A stretch of 64,000 nucleotides of DNA from a virus (IMGVR_UViG_3300030107_007542:30967-94966); one strand, 5' to 3'. Numbered from the stretch's first letter, positions 16,541-25,452 are shown. Notes: a model not told the origin generated them from the sequence alone. Made by a program: numbers and translations.

Positions 16541-19500
16541 CTAGAAGATATTCCATTGGTTGCCGTCACTTATCAAAAACAACGAGGCGCCCGGGGATGT
16601 TAAGGTCACATTAGCATTGCCATCAATTACGTTACTGTGGTCTGATCCTGTAATAACCACGCTTCCACTCATAAGCGCATGACGTTTAATAGCATACTGA
16701 TAGTTGTTTGCTACACTGGCCGAAGGCAGTATCATGGTAATGGTAGCAGTACCCCCGCTGACTACCTGATACATGGTTGCATTGGAGGCGGTCAGATGGG
16801 TATTACTCGTGACAGTGGTCACTTGGTATTGTACACCACCGCTGACGGCCATCTGACCGCCGAAGACAGTGTTACCCACAGCTTGCAACACACCAGACCC
16901 AGACACAGCGCCGGCGATGGTTAGTGTATGAGAGGGAGTTTGTGTTCCTATACCTACTCGGTCGGTAGAACCCTCTGCGAAGATAGTATAATCATTATTA
17001 AGAGTAGCTACCTGAAAATCAATGTCCACCCCGTCTGGATTAATCCGCGCGATGTCAAGTCCATTTTCATCAAATTCCAGGAAGTTAAGTCCCCCGGCGC
17101 GGAACTGCATTGAATCGGAGCCGGCATGGCCGAAGCGAATCCAAGTGTCCGCATCATCATTGATCATAATGTAGGCGCCGCCGGATCTTCCTATACTAAT
17201 ATAGCCATTAACATCTAAAGCGTACTGAGGGTCATTCGTGCCAATCCCCAGGGAGGCGCCTGCGGCGCCGTCTGCACCCCGTGAACCAGTTAACAAGAGC
17301 CATGTTCCCGTATTGCCCGTACCAGTTGGAAGGCCGTCAACTCGGAATAAGACTTCTTTTTGCGCACCCGAGACATGCAGCTGCGCACTGGGAGATGTAG
17401 TTCCCACACTCGCCGAAGTTGCTATGATCGTATTTCCACTAACATTCAGTGTGCTTCCGAGCGTAGTAGCCCCAACAGCCTGCAGTGTACTAGAGCCCGA
17501 TATCGATCCAGTGGCCACAACCGATGAAACCGATGCAGTTGCTGCTAATGTTGTTGCTCCCGAAACCGCCAATGTGCCGCCGAAGACGGACGGCCCCACG
17601 GCTTGTACCCCCGCCGAACTAGAAACAACAGCATCATTAGGGTTATAAACAAGAGCCGTATTTCCCCCTAAGCCCAAAGTTCCATTAGTCTGGAATCCCT
17701 CCGTAAATACAATGGGATAGTTAATATCGCCTGTCGAACTTGTAACATCAATCTTATCGGCCGAAATGTTTGTCAGACCAGAGCCGTTGCCGTAAAAGGC
17801 TGCGCCATGTACATTCCCTGTGACTGCTAGGTCACCCGAGGAAGACACAGAACCACCGAACCGTGCTGTGCCCGAACCAGATAGACTTCCGGTCATATTA
17901 ACTGACGAAAAGGAGCCCGTGCCGGCAAAAGTAACTGAGCCGGATGCCTTCAGGTAACCAGATGTTTCCATGCCTGTTGACGAATATTGTCGTGCTGTGC
18001 CAGAAACAGCATCGACGCCAGTCAAGTTAGAGCCATCCCCATAATAAGTTGTGGCGTGAACATTGCCAGTCACAGCCACATCGCCAGACGAAGATATCGA
18101 AGATCCAAACACAGCTATATGACTAGCCGATAAAGTACCAGTCATGTTTACAGAAGAGACTGATGCAGTTGCTGCTAATGTTGTGGCTCCCGACACAGAC
18201 ACTGTGCCACCGAAGACGGACGCGCCGAGGGCCTGTAATCCAGCCGAACTAGAAATAACAGCATCATTAGGGTTGTAAACCAGAGCAGCATTGCCACCCA
18301 AACCTAAAGTCCCGTTGGTCTGAAAACCCTCTGTAAACACAATAGAATAGTTGACATCGCCTGTTGAGCTAGTGACATCAACTCGATCAGCAGAAATCCC
18401 AGTAAGGTTTGAGCCGTTGCCATAATAAGATGCAGCGTGAACATTTCCAGTCACAGCCACATCGCCCGAGGAAGACACAGAGCCACCGAACCGTGCTGTA
18501 CCCGAACCAGATAGGCTACCAGTCATGTTAACTGATGAAAAAGACCCTGTGCCAGCGAATGTAACGGAGCCTGATGCCTTCAGATAACCTGATGTTTCCA
18601 TGCCTGTCGAGGAATATTGGCGTGCTGTGCCAGAAACCGCATCAACACCGGTCAAGTTGGACCCATCACCATAGTAAGTGGTAGCATGAACATTGCCAGT
18701 CACAGCCACGTCGCCGGAAGACGAAATGGACGAACCAAAAACGGCCGTATGACTAGCGGATAAAGTGCCAGTCATATTTATGGAGGATGCCGATGCAGTT
18801 GCTGCTAGGGTCGTTGCTCCTGATATTCCCACCGTGCCGCCAAAAACAGAATTACCGACAAATTGGGCCCCAGCAGAACTGGACAAGAGACTCCCATTAA
18901 AGGTGAGCGCTGAACTTCCCTCCATAGTATTAGCATCAGTCCAAACACCAACTTGGTTATCAGCAGGAGTTCCGGTAGCATCAACAAGAGTAGCACCCCA
19001 AACTCGACTATCGATACTGTCGGTTTTTATTAGATCGGAACCATCAAGAACGAGAACAGTGTTGGATGTGCCGGCCGCCACACCATTAAGAGTCACAGTG
19101 TCGGCGCTGCTATCGCCTAAAATAGTGTTACCATATATCCTTAAATTGGCTCCCACATGAACTAGGCTTCCATTATAGGTAAAGTTAGCATCACCCCCGA
19201 GGGCACCAGCGTTATTAAACTGAACATAAGAGTTTGCACCGCCGGGGAGTCCGGTCAGATTTGAGCCATCACCATACAAAGCAGCCGCATGGACATTGCC
19301 AGTAACTGCTAAATCCCCCGAAGAAGAAATGGAGCCAACAAAGCGCGAGGTCCCGGAGCCAGATAGGCTGCCGGTCATGTTAACTGACGAGAAAGAGCCC
19401 GTTCCAGCAAAAGTAACCGAACCCGAGGCCTTCAAGTACCCGGATGTTTCCATTCCGGTTGATGAGTATTGGCGTGCAGAGCCGGAAACAGAATCTACGC

Positions 19501-20818
19501 CAGTCAGATTTGATCCATCACCATAGTAAGTGGTAGCGTGAATATTTCCAGTCACCGCAACATCGCCGGATGAAGATACCGAAGATCCAAAGACAGCTGT
19601 CGAAGATCCTGAAAGGCTCCCTGTCATCTTAACTGACGAGACCGAGGCTGTGGCTGCCAAAGTGGTGGAGCCACTCACCTTAAGATATCCCGAAGTTTCA
19701 AAGCCCGTGGTTGAGTAATGGCGCGCTGAACCTGAGGTTCCCACATTTGTTAGGTTGGCGCCATCTCCATAGTAGGCCGTCGCGTGCACATTGCCGGTAA
19801 CAGCTAAGTCTCCGGATGAAGAAACGGAGCTTCCAAACCGCGCAGTCGAGGAGCCCGACAACGTACCAGTCATGTTAATGGAGGAAAGAGACCCGGTTGC
19901 TGCAAGCGTCAGTGCGCCCGTCACATTAAGCGTACTTCCAAGTGTGGTTGCCCCCACAACGATAAGGGCTCCCGAGCCAGATATCGAACCGGGCACGGTG
20001 ACAGTGTGAGTCGGTGTGGCAGAAGAGCCAAGCGTTACACTACTGGTAGTATAAGCCCTGGTTGAGTTGACTTGTGTAAAGATTCCGCCGGCGGTTCCCA
20101 CTGCTGTGGATGCAATGGTAATGGCGCCCCCGGCTCCACCATCGGTAAGAGTAATACCAGATCCCGCGGTAAGGACGCGCTCTTGTGTAAGATTGGCATC
20201 AGTACTTAAAACTATATACTGTGCATTGCTGGGGGCAAACGGTACCGCAGGGGGCGGCGATGGTAGCGGAAGCGCAGCCGAGGCGGTTGTAATGGTGCCC
20301 AGCTCAAGCTGTTTGGTCATCTCTCCACGTACGCGGAAAGTTCCCTTACGTGCTTTTACACACTCAGCGCTAATCTGAAACTTGTGCTCTACCTGGCCAA
20401 AGTAATATCGGGTATCATTATAGGTTCGAACAATTTCATAAAACTCATCCCCGTATTGAAGGAAATCCCCTACTCGAACAAAAAGGTTTTGATCGTCGGT
20501 GATTCTTTTACGATTAAAGTTAACAGTGAGCTTTGTCTGGTATTCATACCCGTACCGCTCGTTGGTTTGCTCGTTCTCTACGGTAACATATGCGTAGACT
20601 CGTACGGGCGGCAGAGTAACCTTATCAACCGCTTCACCATATAAAGGATGGTAATTGGAATCTTCTAAACTAACCGGATAATACGCAACTGTTTGGCCTA
20701 CAACGCGTTCGGCTAATTCATCATTAACCTGCTTAACAAGGTCACGCTCCTTCTTCCCAAAGAACATGGGAGGAGGAGCGGATTCAGGTTGATTCCATTT
20801 ATTTACCGGTTCCGACAT
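16541..20818 (-). CDS. Long repetitive tail or head fibre protein (1425 aa)
   Basis: The N-terminal 190 residues are different from the rest (VVGQTVAYYPVSLEDSNYHP, RVGDFLQYGDEFYEIVRTYN) and probably form the virion attachment domain. From about residue 230 the protein is a shaft of Gly/Ser/Thr/Ala-rich repeats, with units such as SSSGDVAVTGNVHATTYYGD and GDGSNLTGVDAVSGTARQYS. A 210-residue block is present twice in tandem (17581-18840). The C-terminal 90 residues match the tip of the 707-aa fibre next to it, with TATITMILPSASVANNYQYA and LISDGNQWNIF. An extra part at about 1185-1310 (DVNGYISIGRSGGAYIMIND) resembles fibre strands in the 616-aa proteins. There is no S74 chaperone at the end. 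Such proteins usually bind the host surface; the binding target is unknown. The ribosome site AGCGGGGTAAC is moderate. Confidence 0.72.
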   Translation of the reverse strand: MSEPVNKWNQPESAPPPMFFGKKERDLVKQVNDELAERVVGQTVAYYPVSLEDSNYHPLYGEAVDKVTLPPVRVYAYVTVENEQTNERYGYEYQTKLTVNFNRKRITDDQNLFVRVGDFLQYGDEFYEIVRTYNDTRYYFGQVEHKFQISAECVKARKGTFRVRGEMTKQLELGTITTASAALPLPSPPPAVPFAPSNAQYIVLSTDANLTQERVLTAGSGITLTDGGAGGAITIASTAVGTAGGIFTQVNSTRAYTTSSVTLGSSATPTHTVTVPGSISGSGALIVVGATTLGSTLNVTGALTLAATGSLSSINMTGTLSGSSTARFGSSVSSSGDLAVTGNVHATAYYGDGANLTNVGTSGSARHYSTTGFETSGYLKVSGSTTLAATASVSSVKMTGSLSGSSTAVFGSSVSSSGDVAVTGNIHATTYYGDGSNLTGVDSVSGSARQYSSTGMETSGYLKASGSVTFAGTGSFSSVNMTGSLSGSGTSRFVGSISSSGDLAVTGNVHAAALYGDGSNLTGLPGGANSYVQFNNAGALGGDANFTYNGSLVHVGANLRIYGNTILGDSSADTVTLNGVAAGTSNTVLVLDGSDLIKTDSIDSRVWGATLVDATGTPADNQVGVWTDANTMEGSSALTFNGSLLSSSAGAQFVGNSVFGGTVGISGATTLAATASASSINMTGTLSASHTAVFGSSISSSGDVAVTGNVHATTYYGDGSNLTGVDAVSGTARQYSSTGMETSGYLKASGSVTFAGTGSFSSVNMTGSLSGSGTARFGGSVSSSGDVAVTGNVHAASYYGNGSNLTGISADRVDVTSSTGDVNYSIVFTEGFQTNGTLGLGGNAALVYNPNDAVISSSAGLQALGASVFGGTVSVSGATTLAATASVSSVNMTGTLSASHIAVFGSSISSSGDVAVTGNVHATTYYGDGSNLTGVDAVSGTARQYSSTGMETSGYLKASGSVTFAGTGSFSSVNMTGSLSGSGTARFGGSVSSSGDLAVTGNVHGAAFYGNGSGLTNISADKIDVTSSTGDINYPIVFTEGFQTNGTLGLGGNTALVYNPNDAVVSSSAGVQAVGPSVFGGTLAVSGATTLAATASVSSVVATGSISGSSTLQAVGATTLGSTLNVSGNTIIATSASVGTTSPSAQLHVSGAQKEVLFRVDGLPTGTGNTGTWLLLTGSRGADGAAGASLGIGTNDPQYALDVNGYISIGRSGGAYIMINDDADTWIRFGHAGSDSMQFRAGGLNFLEFDENGLDIARINPDGVDIDFQVATLNNDYTIFAEGSTDRVGIGTQTPSHTLTIAGAVSGSGVLQAVGNTVFGGQMAVSGGVQYQVTTVTSNTHLTASNATMYQVVSGGTATITMILPSASVANNYQYAIKRHALMSGSVVITGSDHSNVIDGNANVTLTSPGASLFLISDGNQWNIF
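17581..18840 (-). repeat. Tandem in-frame duplication, two copies of 630 bp
   Basis: Copy one is 18211-18840 and copy two 17581-18210. Matching landmarks (the end of GTGCCGC at 18840, 18210 and 17580; the block GGTTATAAAC or GGTTGTAAAC at 17641 and 18271) are exactly 630 bases apart, or 210 codons. The encoded blocks differ at few residues, while many third codon positions differ, so the duplication is not recent or has been under selection. It lengthens the fibre shaft. Confidence 0.85.
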
Positions 20819-20986
20819 TTAGTTACCCCGCTTATAAGCTTGCTGCCTATTGAATAAAGCTCATGGTAACTAGATAGTCTGCCGAGTATCTTACTCCTAG
20901 AATTGTTGCTCTTACTTCCACCGAAACGCTTGAGTGTTAACAGGGGTGAGTTGCATACCATCTTTTACCATAGCCTCTCCGTCCCG

Positions 20987-21433
20987 TTAGTCGTTAATGC
21001 CTGCGGATCCGGACCAGTTTCTACCAGCTGGAGAGTTGTTCACCTGGAAGTCAATGTTTCCGGAAGCAATACCAGTAAGGCCTGCGACAACCGAAACATT
21101 GTCAGAGCCACTTAAAAAGAGTTGAGTAAGCTTAAGATCGAGGCGTACGGGGCCAGAACCACTAGACATCGGTATCTCGATAAACCGGTTTCCATGACCG
21201 GTCGCTGCCGGCTGTCCTGCGACGCCGCCGCTGCTAAAGCCAACACGCACGCTATTCCCGGCGCTATCAAGATTTGAAATCATGACCCAAGAGGTTACAT
21301 TGCCAAAGTCAAGTTGTGCGATCGGCTCTGCATCTTTTCTACAGTTGATGCTTCCAGATGCCCAAGGCTTGCCACTCACCTGATAGGATCCTACATTTTG
21401 AAGGCCTACCGTATATTTCGTAAAATTTGCCAT
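20987..21433 (-). CDS. Unknown beta-rich protein (148 aa) next to fibre genes
   Basis: The protein is not recognised. It is rich in Ser, Gly, Val and Asn, with alternating hydrophobic residues (RLDLKLTQLFLSGSDNVSVV, NIDFQVNNSPAGRNWSGSAG), suggesting a small beta sandwich. There is no signal peptide or membrane helix. It has a close ribosome site (CGGAGAGAA) before the ATG at 21433 and lies between bS21 and the 1425-aa fibre. It may be a head decoration protein or a fibre-base adaptor; this is inference from neighbours and composition. The 168-bp gap downstream (20819-20986) has only a possible 19-codon frame. Confidence 0.6.
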   Translation of the reverse strand: MANFTKYTVGLQNVGSYQVSGKPWASGSINCRKDAEPIAQLDFGNVTSWVMISNLDSAGNSVRVGFSSGGVAGQPAATGHGNRFIEIPMSSGSGPVRLDLKLTQLFLSGSDNVSVVAGLTGIASGNIDFQVNNSPAGRNWSGSAGIND

Positions 21434-21447
21434 TACATTTCTCTCCG

Positions 21448-21454
21448 TAAATAA
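21448..21454 (-). promoter_or_regulatory. Variant TTATTTA element upstream of the 148-aa gene
   Basis: The coding strand reads CTAATTATTTACGGAGAG, with TTATTTA 15 bases before the ATG at 21433. It is a one-base variant of the element seen before other structural genes. If it is a promoter, the leader would be very short. Confidence 0.25.
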
Positions 21455-21488
21455 TTAGTTCCCAAATTTGGGTTTAACAAAACATTTT

Positions 21489-21695
21489 TCAACGCTTACG
21501 CCTTTCAAGCTTCTGTCGGGCCCGGATGGCCTTCTTTCTTTTTATCTTTCGTTTAACCGAAGGTTTGATATAATAGCCCGTTCTTTCCTTATAGGTCTCT
21601 AAGATTTTATCATTCTTTACTTTTCGGGTGAACCGGCGAATAAGCTTTTCGCTAGATTCTCCGCGCCTCAGCTCAACACTAACATTTGTGGCCAC
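21489..21695 (-). CDS. rpsU: Phage-encoded ribosomal protein bS21
   Basis: The 68-residue product is very basic and matches bS21 in size (71 aa in E. coli) and pattern. It has VELRRGESSEKLIRRFTRKV near the start, then RTGYYIKPSVKRKIKRKKAI and a C-terminus of Arg/Lys residues. Bacterial bS21 sits on the 30S platform near the anti-Shine-Dalgarno end of 16S rRNA and helps initiation. Phage copies are known from marine phages and can be incorporated into host ribosomes. The start is GTG at 21695 with AGTAGG upstream. The gene lies inside the head operon, eight bases after the stop of the 146-aa gene. A role in favouring late phage mRNA is inference. No frameshift or missing part is visible. Confidence 0.9.
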   Translation of the reverse strand: MATNVSVELRRGESSEKLIRRFTRKVKNDKILETYKERTGYYIKPSVKRKIKRKKAIRARQKLERRKR

Positions 21696-21702
21696 AGTCT
21701 AC

Positions 21703-22143
21703 CTACTTTCTATCTTTTACATCGCTCATGTGTGCAGTCCAATTGCGACCAACCGCGCCGAACAAACCATCAATACTCACGCCAGCGTCGCTTGGGTCAA
21801 CATTGGCGAGGGGAGCTGCCTGCTGGCTCATCTCACGTTGGGCGGGTGCCGGGGTGGTTCCCTCAAAGAGATCGATTCCATTATAAGCTTCTTGGCCAAT
21901 CGCCGACATAAGCTGCTTCTTGTGCTCCCTGAGTTTATCTGATGCTTTGTTTCCAAAAGCGTTTTGATTCATTCTTTCCAAAACAGGATTTGGTTTTGGC
22001 TTGGGCACCTCAGTGGTTGCAGTGCTCATCCCCCGAGCGACTTCGCTAATTATTCCCGAGAGCACGCCATCTTCAAACATCACTTCTTTTATACACTCTG
22101 TGATCAATGGTTTTAAGATTTTCTTTAACTCTGATTTTTTCAT
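21703..22143 (-). CDS. Unknown head-module protein (146 aa)
   Basis: The function is not recognised. The start is the ATG at 22143, which overlaps the stop of the upstream gene as ATGA, so translation is probably coupled. An upstream start at 22167 would add eight residues inside the preceding gene. The N-terminal helix MKKSELKKILKPLITECIKE resembles the short N-termini of several small proteins in this window and contains L-I-T-E and I-K-E, possible gp21-type cleavage sites. The rest is rich in Pro, Ala, Gln and Asn with helices between 60 and 100 (KASDKLREHKKQLMSAIGQE). It may be an internal head protein cut during maturation; that is inference from the N-terminus and its location near the prohead protease gene. 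Confidence 0.6.
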   Translation of the reverse strand: MKKSELKKILKPLITECIKEVMFEDGVLSGIISEVARGMSTATTEVPKPKPNPVLERMNQNAFGNKASDKLREHKKQLMSAIGQEAYNGIDLFEGTTPAPAQREMSQQAAPLANVDPSDAGVSIDGLFGAVGRNWTAHMSDVKDRK

Positions 22144-22910
22144 GTAATACCTGATAATTCCTTCCATCGAGCCTGTTCTATGATTCGTGTCGCCTCAAGG
22201 GCGCGCTCATCAAGCATACGAACAATATTGTTTTCGATTTCTTCTGTAACCTTAAGGGAGTGCGACTTTGCCCAGCGCGTGATGGCATTAAGTAGCTTTC
22301 CCAGTTTTTCCTTTTCGATGCCAGTGGCGCCGCCGGAGCGTAACTGCTGGAGGGCACCGTTTAAACTGTGCTCTTTCCCATCGGGGTGATTGTAGATCGC
22401 GACGTTAGCTTCATCTAAAAAGTTAATAAACTCCTCTGCTATCATCTGATGAGCCTGATTGACATGCTCCTCTTCCATGATCTTAACACCCTGCTTCGTA
22501 AGTTGTTGGGCTACATGCTTTAAGATTGTAGAACGAACAACTCCCTTGATCTCTGGATCAGTGCCTCCCATTTTATCAACGAAACTCTGAAGGCTGACGC
22601 CTCGCTTGCCTTTCAATATAGGAATGGCCTTGTCTTCGGAGCCAGTGGAGGGACCGGTTGTTGGAGGGGTATCTGTCGGAGGTTCCCCAACCGGGGTGCC
22701 GCCTGGCTTTTCTGTGGATTTTGCTCCTGGCCTATGATAGATAACAGGTGCCGTATCCTTAATTTTGGCTGGCTTTCCTCCTCGCAACTGGCTCATAGCG
22801 CGCTGGAGTGTTGTCGCACCAGGAATACCAGAAAGGTTCAACTCATTCATTTCACTCTGAATGGTTTCTACCAACTCCTGATATATTTCCTCCTGCGTAA
22901 CAGTGGGCAC
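22140..22910 (-). CDS. Unknown head-module protein (256 aa)
   Basis: The product is not recognised. It starts at GTG 22910 with GGAGTAAGTC upstream, just four bases after the stop of the large internal protein. The first 40 residues are helical (EEIYQELVETIQSEMNELNL). A Pro/Thr/Gly-rich linker follows at about 62-95 (GGTPVGEPPTDTPPTTGPST). The second half is mostly helical, with KRGVSLQSFVDKMGGTDPEI, then LTKQGVKIMEEEHVNQAHQM and a C-terminal LDERALEATRIIEQARWKEL. It has no membrane segment or cysteine motif. The C-terminal phrase ending WKELSGIT resembles the last residues WKVLAGIKSE of the protein encoded directly upstream, so the two neighbours may share a short C-terminal signal. The place in the head operon suggests a virion or assembly role. 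Confidence 0.6.
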   Translation of the reverse strand: MPTVTQEEIYQELVETIQSEMNELNLSGIPGATTLQRAMSQLRGGKPAKIKDTAPVIYHRPGAKSTEKPGGTPVGEPPTDTPPTTGPSTGSEDKAIPILKGKRGVSLQSFVDKMGGTDPEIKGVVRSTILKHVAQQLTKQGVKIMEEEHVNQAHQMIAEEFINFLDEANVAIYNHPDGKEHSLNGALQQLRSGGATGIEKEKLGKLLNAITRWAKSHSLKVTEEIENNIVRMLDERALEATRIIEQARWKELSGIT

Positions 22911-22913
22911 GAC

Positions 22914-24851
22914 TTACTCCGATTTAATTCCAGCCAAGACCTTCCAGCGATCAAGACTACGGGACTCAGAAAGTTGCTGAGCCTCCTGCTGTTGCTGCTG
23001 CTGTTGCTGCGAAACCTGAGCGCCCTGTTGGGTGAGATCAGCTTTCATGGCTTTCACGATCTTACGAATAAGTTGTTTCTTTTGCTTATCTGATACATCT
23101 GGTTTAAAGATTGGTTCTGACTGGGCAGAGAGCATGGCGCGCTTGAGATGCCAGTTAAGGCTCCGATGGCGCGCTCCTCTGCCTTGTGAGGCGCCGACAT
23201 TAATAAGATTGCCCTTCTTAGATTTATAGCGGCGCCGCGGCTTTTGGGTGGTACCGGCTACGCGTTGAGCCAACTTGTCTTCAGGGTTGCGGGAGATATT
23301 ACCCTCAGAAAGGCCAGCATAGTCCTTCGACGTATCTAGATCAAAATAGTCGGCGCCCTTGATGGCTTGCCCCGGAACCCATTCGTCTTCAAGTCGAATC
23401 AGGAGGGTCTCAAGTGCAGCTTCATCAATTTCGACATTGTTCTCAGAGGCAAATTCCCTGAACATTTTTTCAACGATATCGTTAACTTTTATCTCATACG
23501 GGCCATCAAAATCTGGTGGTGGCGGATCCTCTCCCGGGCCTTCTTTGCAGTCCACAGGATTGAGAGTGTTCATCAAATCGTTCAAAGCCTGCGCACGAGA
23601 AGACTTGAGTCCCTTTATTCGAATTGCCTTTACAGCTGCTGCAGAGGCCAGCAGTCCGATACCCAATACACCGGTGGCCCAACTGGCTGCTGCAGCGGTG
23701 GCCGCACCAGCAGCGGCTGCGGAACCTCCGCCTTGAGCCATAGTCTTGACAACCGTCTTGCCGATATCAACGCCGGCGCCGGCTGCGGTTGGGTCCCAAG
23801 CGAGACCTTTGATGGCATCAGGTCCAAAAAACTGACCCAAGGTCTGAGATCCCGCTTCGGGACTGGCCATCATTTGATTCCAGTTCTTTAACCAGGATGC
23901 AGGATTGCGACCCAACTTGGCCATGGCTTCGGGTCCGATGCCTGCGGCTTGCATGTCTTGTAACATGGTAGCCACAGGAACATCCGCGCCATAATGGCCC
24001 GGGTTAGCCTGAAGCAGTCGGCCCAGCATCTGAGTGGGGCCTTCGCCAGGCTTAACATTTAATACCTTACTGAGGGTTTGGGTTATAACTTTGGGGTTCG
24101 CGCCCTTCTTTGTCACAAGCTCTAAGAACCATGGCTGATTGACCAAAATGTGACCCATACCGGCGGCGGCTCCACCCAAAGCCAAAAGTGCAGGAAGCAG
24201 ATTAGACTTGAGGCCCTTAATAGTAGAAGAGTCTTTTCCGGTTAAACGCGGGGATGCCTTCTTTTCTGCGGGGTCATCTTCGCCCGCAGCAATTGCGGCC
24301 CATCGTTCTTCGCGAGAGGGGCGACCAAAAAGCTCATTTAATTCCTCTTTTTCTTGCTCCGTAAGATGCTTATAAACATCTGACAGATCGTAATCTAGTG
24401 TTTTTTGCACCACCTTTCGAAGGTCATCAATAATAGCATTGGCGATCTGACATGGAAGATATCCCTCTTCTCCTTCCTTCTTAGCGGCCGCGAAATGCAG
24501 CGAAGCAAAGAAAGCCCCTATCTCCTGCTGCGCCCTAATAAAATCTTCCTGACTTTCTTGATTAGGGTATTCGGGGTGCTCTTCTTTGAGTCTATCGAAA
24601 AACCCCTTGAGAGTCGCGTTCTCGGCCTTGTCCATAATAGCCTGGAGTTCTGCGCTGGCTTCTTCAGAGGCTTTGCCTCGGCCAAGGATCTTGCCTCCTT
24701 TTTCCAGGCTGCCCAGCTTGCCCAGCTTATACTTAATTTTTTGCCAAAGGCCGGCTTCGTTGAGATATCCAGCCTCGTACATTTCATCCCAAACAATAAT
24801 TTCTCGAATTAAGTTACGAGCCTGGGCTTCAGTTAAAAGTTTCCTCTCCAT
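22914..24851 (-). CDS. Large putative internal head protein with hydrophobic segments (645 aa)
   Basis: The product is not recognised by name. The start is the ATG at 24851, seven bases after GGAG; an earlier start at 24914 would read back into the protease gene. Its N-terminus, MERKLLTEAQARNLIREI, is like the short N-termini of other proteins here and holds L-I-R-E, a possible gp21 cleavage site. Two hydrophobic stretches follow, LLPALLALGGAAAGMGHILV (about 220-240) and an Ala/Gly-rich part near 385-420. Charged helices fill the rest. Near the C-terminus is a run of eight to nine Gln encoded by CAG/CAA triplets (about 22990-23010). It directly follows the protease gene. A head-packaged protein that is ejected with DNA and contacts membrane would fit these features, but this is inference. 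Confidence 0.6.
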   Translation of the reverse strand: MERKLLTEAQARNLIREIIVWDEMYEAGYLNEAGLWQKIKYKLGKLGSLEKGGKILGRGKASEEASAELQAIMDKAENATLKGFFDRLKEEHPEYPNQESQEDFIRAQQEIGAFFASLHFAAAKKEGEEGYLPCQIANAIIDDLRKVVQKTLDYDLSDVYKHLTEQEKEELNELFGRPSREERWAAIAAGEDDPAEKKASPRLTGKDSSTIKGLKSNLLPALLALGGAAAGMGHILVNQPWFLELVTKKGANPKVITQTLSKVLNVKPGEGPTQMLGRLLQANPGHYGADVPVATMLQDMQAAGIGPEAMAKLGRNPASWLKNWNQMMASPEAGSQTLGQFFGPDAIKGLAWDPTAAGAGVDIGKTVVKTMAQGGGSAAAAGAATAAAASWATGVLGIGLLASAAAVKAIRIKGLKSSRAQALNDLMNTLNPVDCKEGPGEDPPPPDFDGPYEIKVNDIVEKMFREFASENNVEIDEAALETLLIRLEDEWVPGQAIKGADYFDLDTSKDYAGLSEGNISRNPEDKLAQRVAGTTQKPRRRYKSKKGNLINVGASQGRGARHRSLNWHLKRAMLSAQSEPIFKPDVSDKQKKQLIRKIVKAMKADLTQQGAQVSQQQQQQQQEAQQLSESRSLDRWKVLAGIKSE

Positions 24852-24855
24852 CTCA

Positions 24856-25452
24856 TTACTCCAATATGCTATCAAGCATCTGTACAATTTTGTTTTTGCG
24901 CTGAACGTTTTCATTCATCAGCTTGCTTTCCTGTAGAGACATAAAAGCGTTAGGGGTTGATGGCTCCGATACAATGTCAAAGCAGATTAACTGAAAATCA
25001 TCTTCTACGATCGTCTTGCCCTGCTGCTCTGTGACCGAGCCCATGCCTCGCGACGAGATTCCGATCTTAACTCCTGACTCCACAAGCGAGCGGAGGATTT
25101 GACCAGAGGGAGTGTTAAGAACTTTGCACTTGCCCATGACATTCGCGCCTTCCATCCAGACCTTGGTAACCATATGTGACACATTGGCAAGGTTGATAAT
25201 AGAAGACTCAGGATGATCAAGTTCTCCCAAGGCGCGATTATCTTCCACGATGCTGGCGTACTTCTTTACTTCGCGAGTAAGAATAGGACCTGGGTAAATG
25301 CGCCCGTTGCCATTTTGGCAATCGGCTTCTTGAAGTTTTCCAGTAAGCATCATGCCACCTTCTGCGACAAAACGCTTCTCAGCCTCTGTCAGCAAGTCCT
25401 GGCATATACCGCCTTCGCATAGTTCATAATATTCTCGTAATAGTTTGGCCAT
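24856..25452 (-). CDS. gp21: Prohead core protease (T4 gp21-like)
   Basis: The 198-residue protein shows the pattern of the T4 gp21 serine protease family (herpes assemblin-like fold). GNGRIYPGPILTREVKKY spans residues 48-65, ALGELDHPESSIINLANVSH has the probable catalytic His80, and VKIGISSRGMGSV has the catalytic Ser at 133 or 134. T4 gp21 (212 aa) cuts scaffold, capsid and internal proteins after L/I-x-E, and then itself. Such sites are visible in the capsid and scaffold proteins of this window and in several small proteins. It sits between the portal module and the head proteins, as in T4. The C-terminal helix (MNENVQRKNKIVQMLDSILE) overlaps the next gene region. The ribosome site before the ATG at 25452 is weak. 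Confidence 0.93.
   Translation of the reverse strand: MAKLLREYYELCEGGICQDLLTEAEKRFVAEGGMMLTGKLQEADCQNGNGRIYPGPILTREVKKYASIVEDNRALGELDHPESSIINLANVSHMVTKVWMEGANVMGKCKVLNTPSGQILRSLVESGVKIGISSRGMGSVTEQQGKTIVEDDFQLICFDIVSEPSTPNAFMSLQESKLMNENVQRKNKIVQMLDSILE

Noticed and set aside
17581-19700. Regular repeats that might suggest a CRISPR array
   Set aside because: The repeats are long, in frame and encode fibre shaft units; there are no short identical repeats with unique spacers.
20912-20971. Nineteen-codon frame with a GGAGAGG ribosome site, beginning MVKDGMQL
   Set aside because: It is very short with no support apart from its ribosome site; it may be real but cannot be called a gene.
23367-23891. 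Plus-strand open frame of 174 codons
   Set aside because: It is antisense to the 645-aa internal protein gene and looks like a shadow of its codons.
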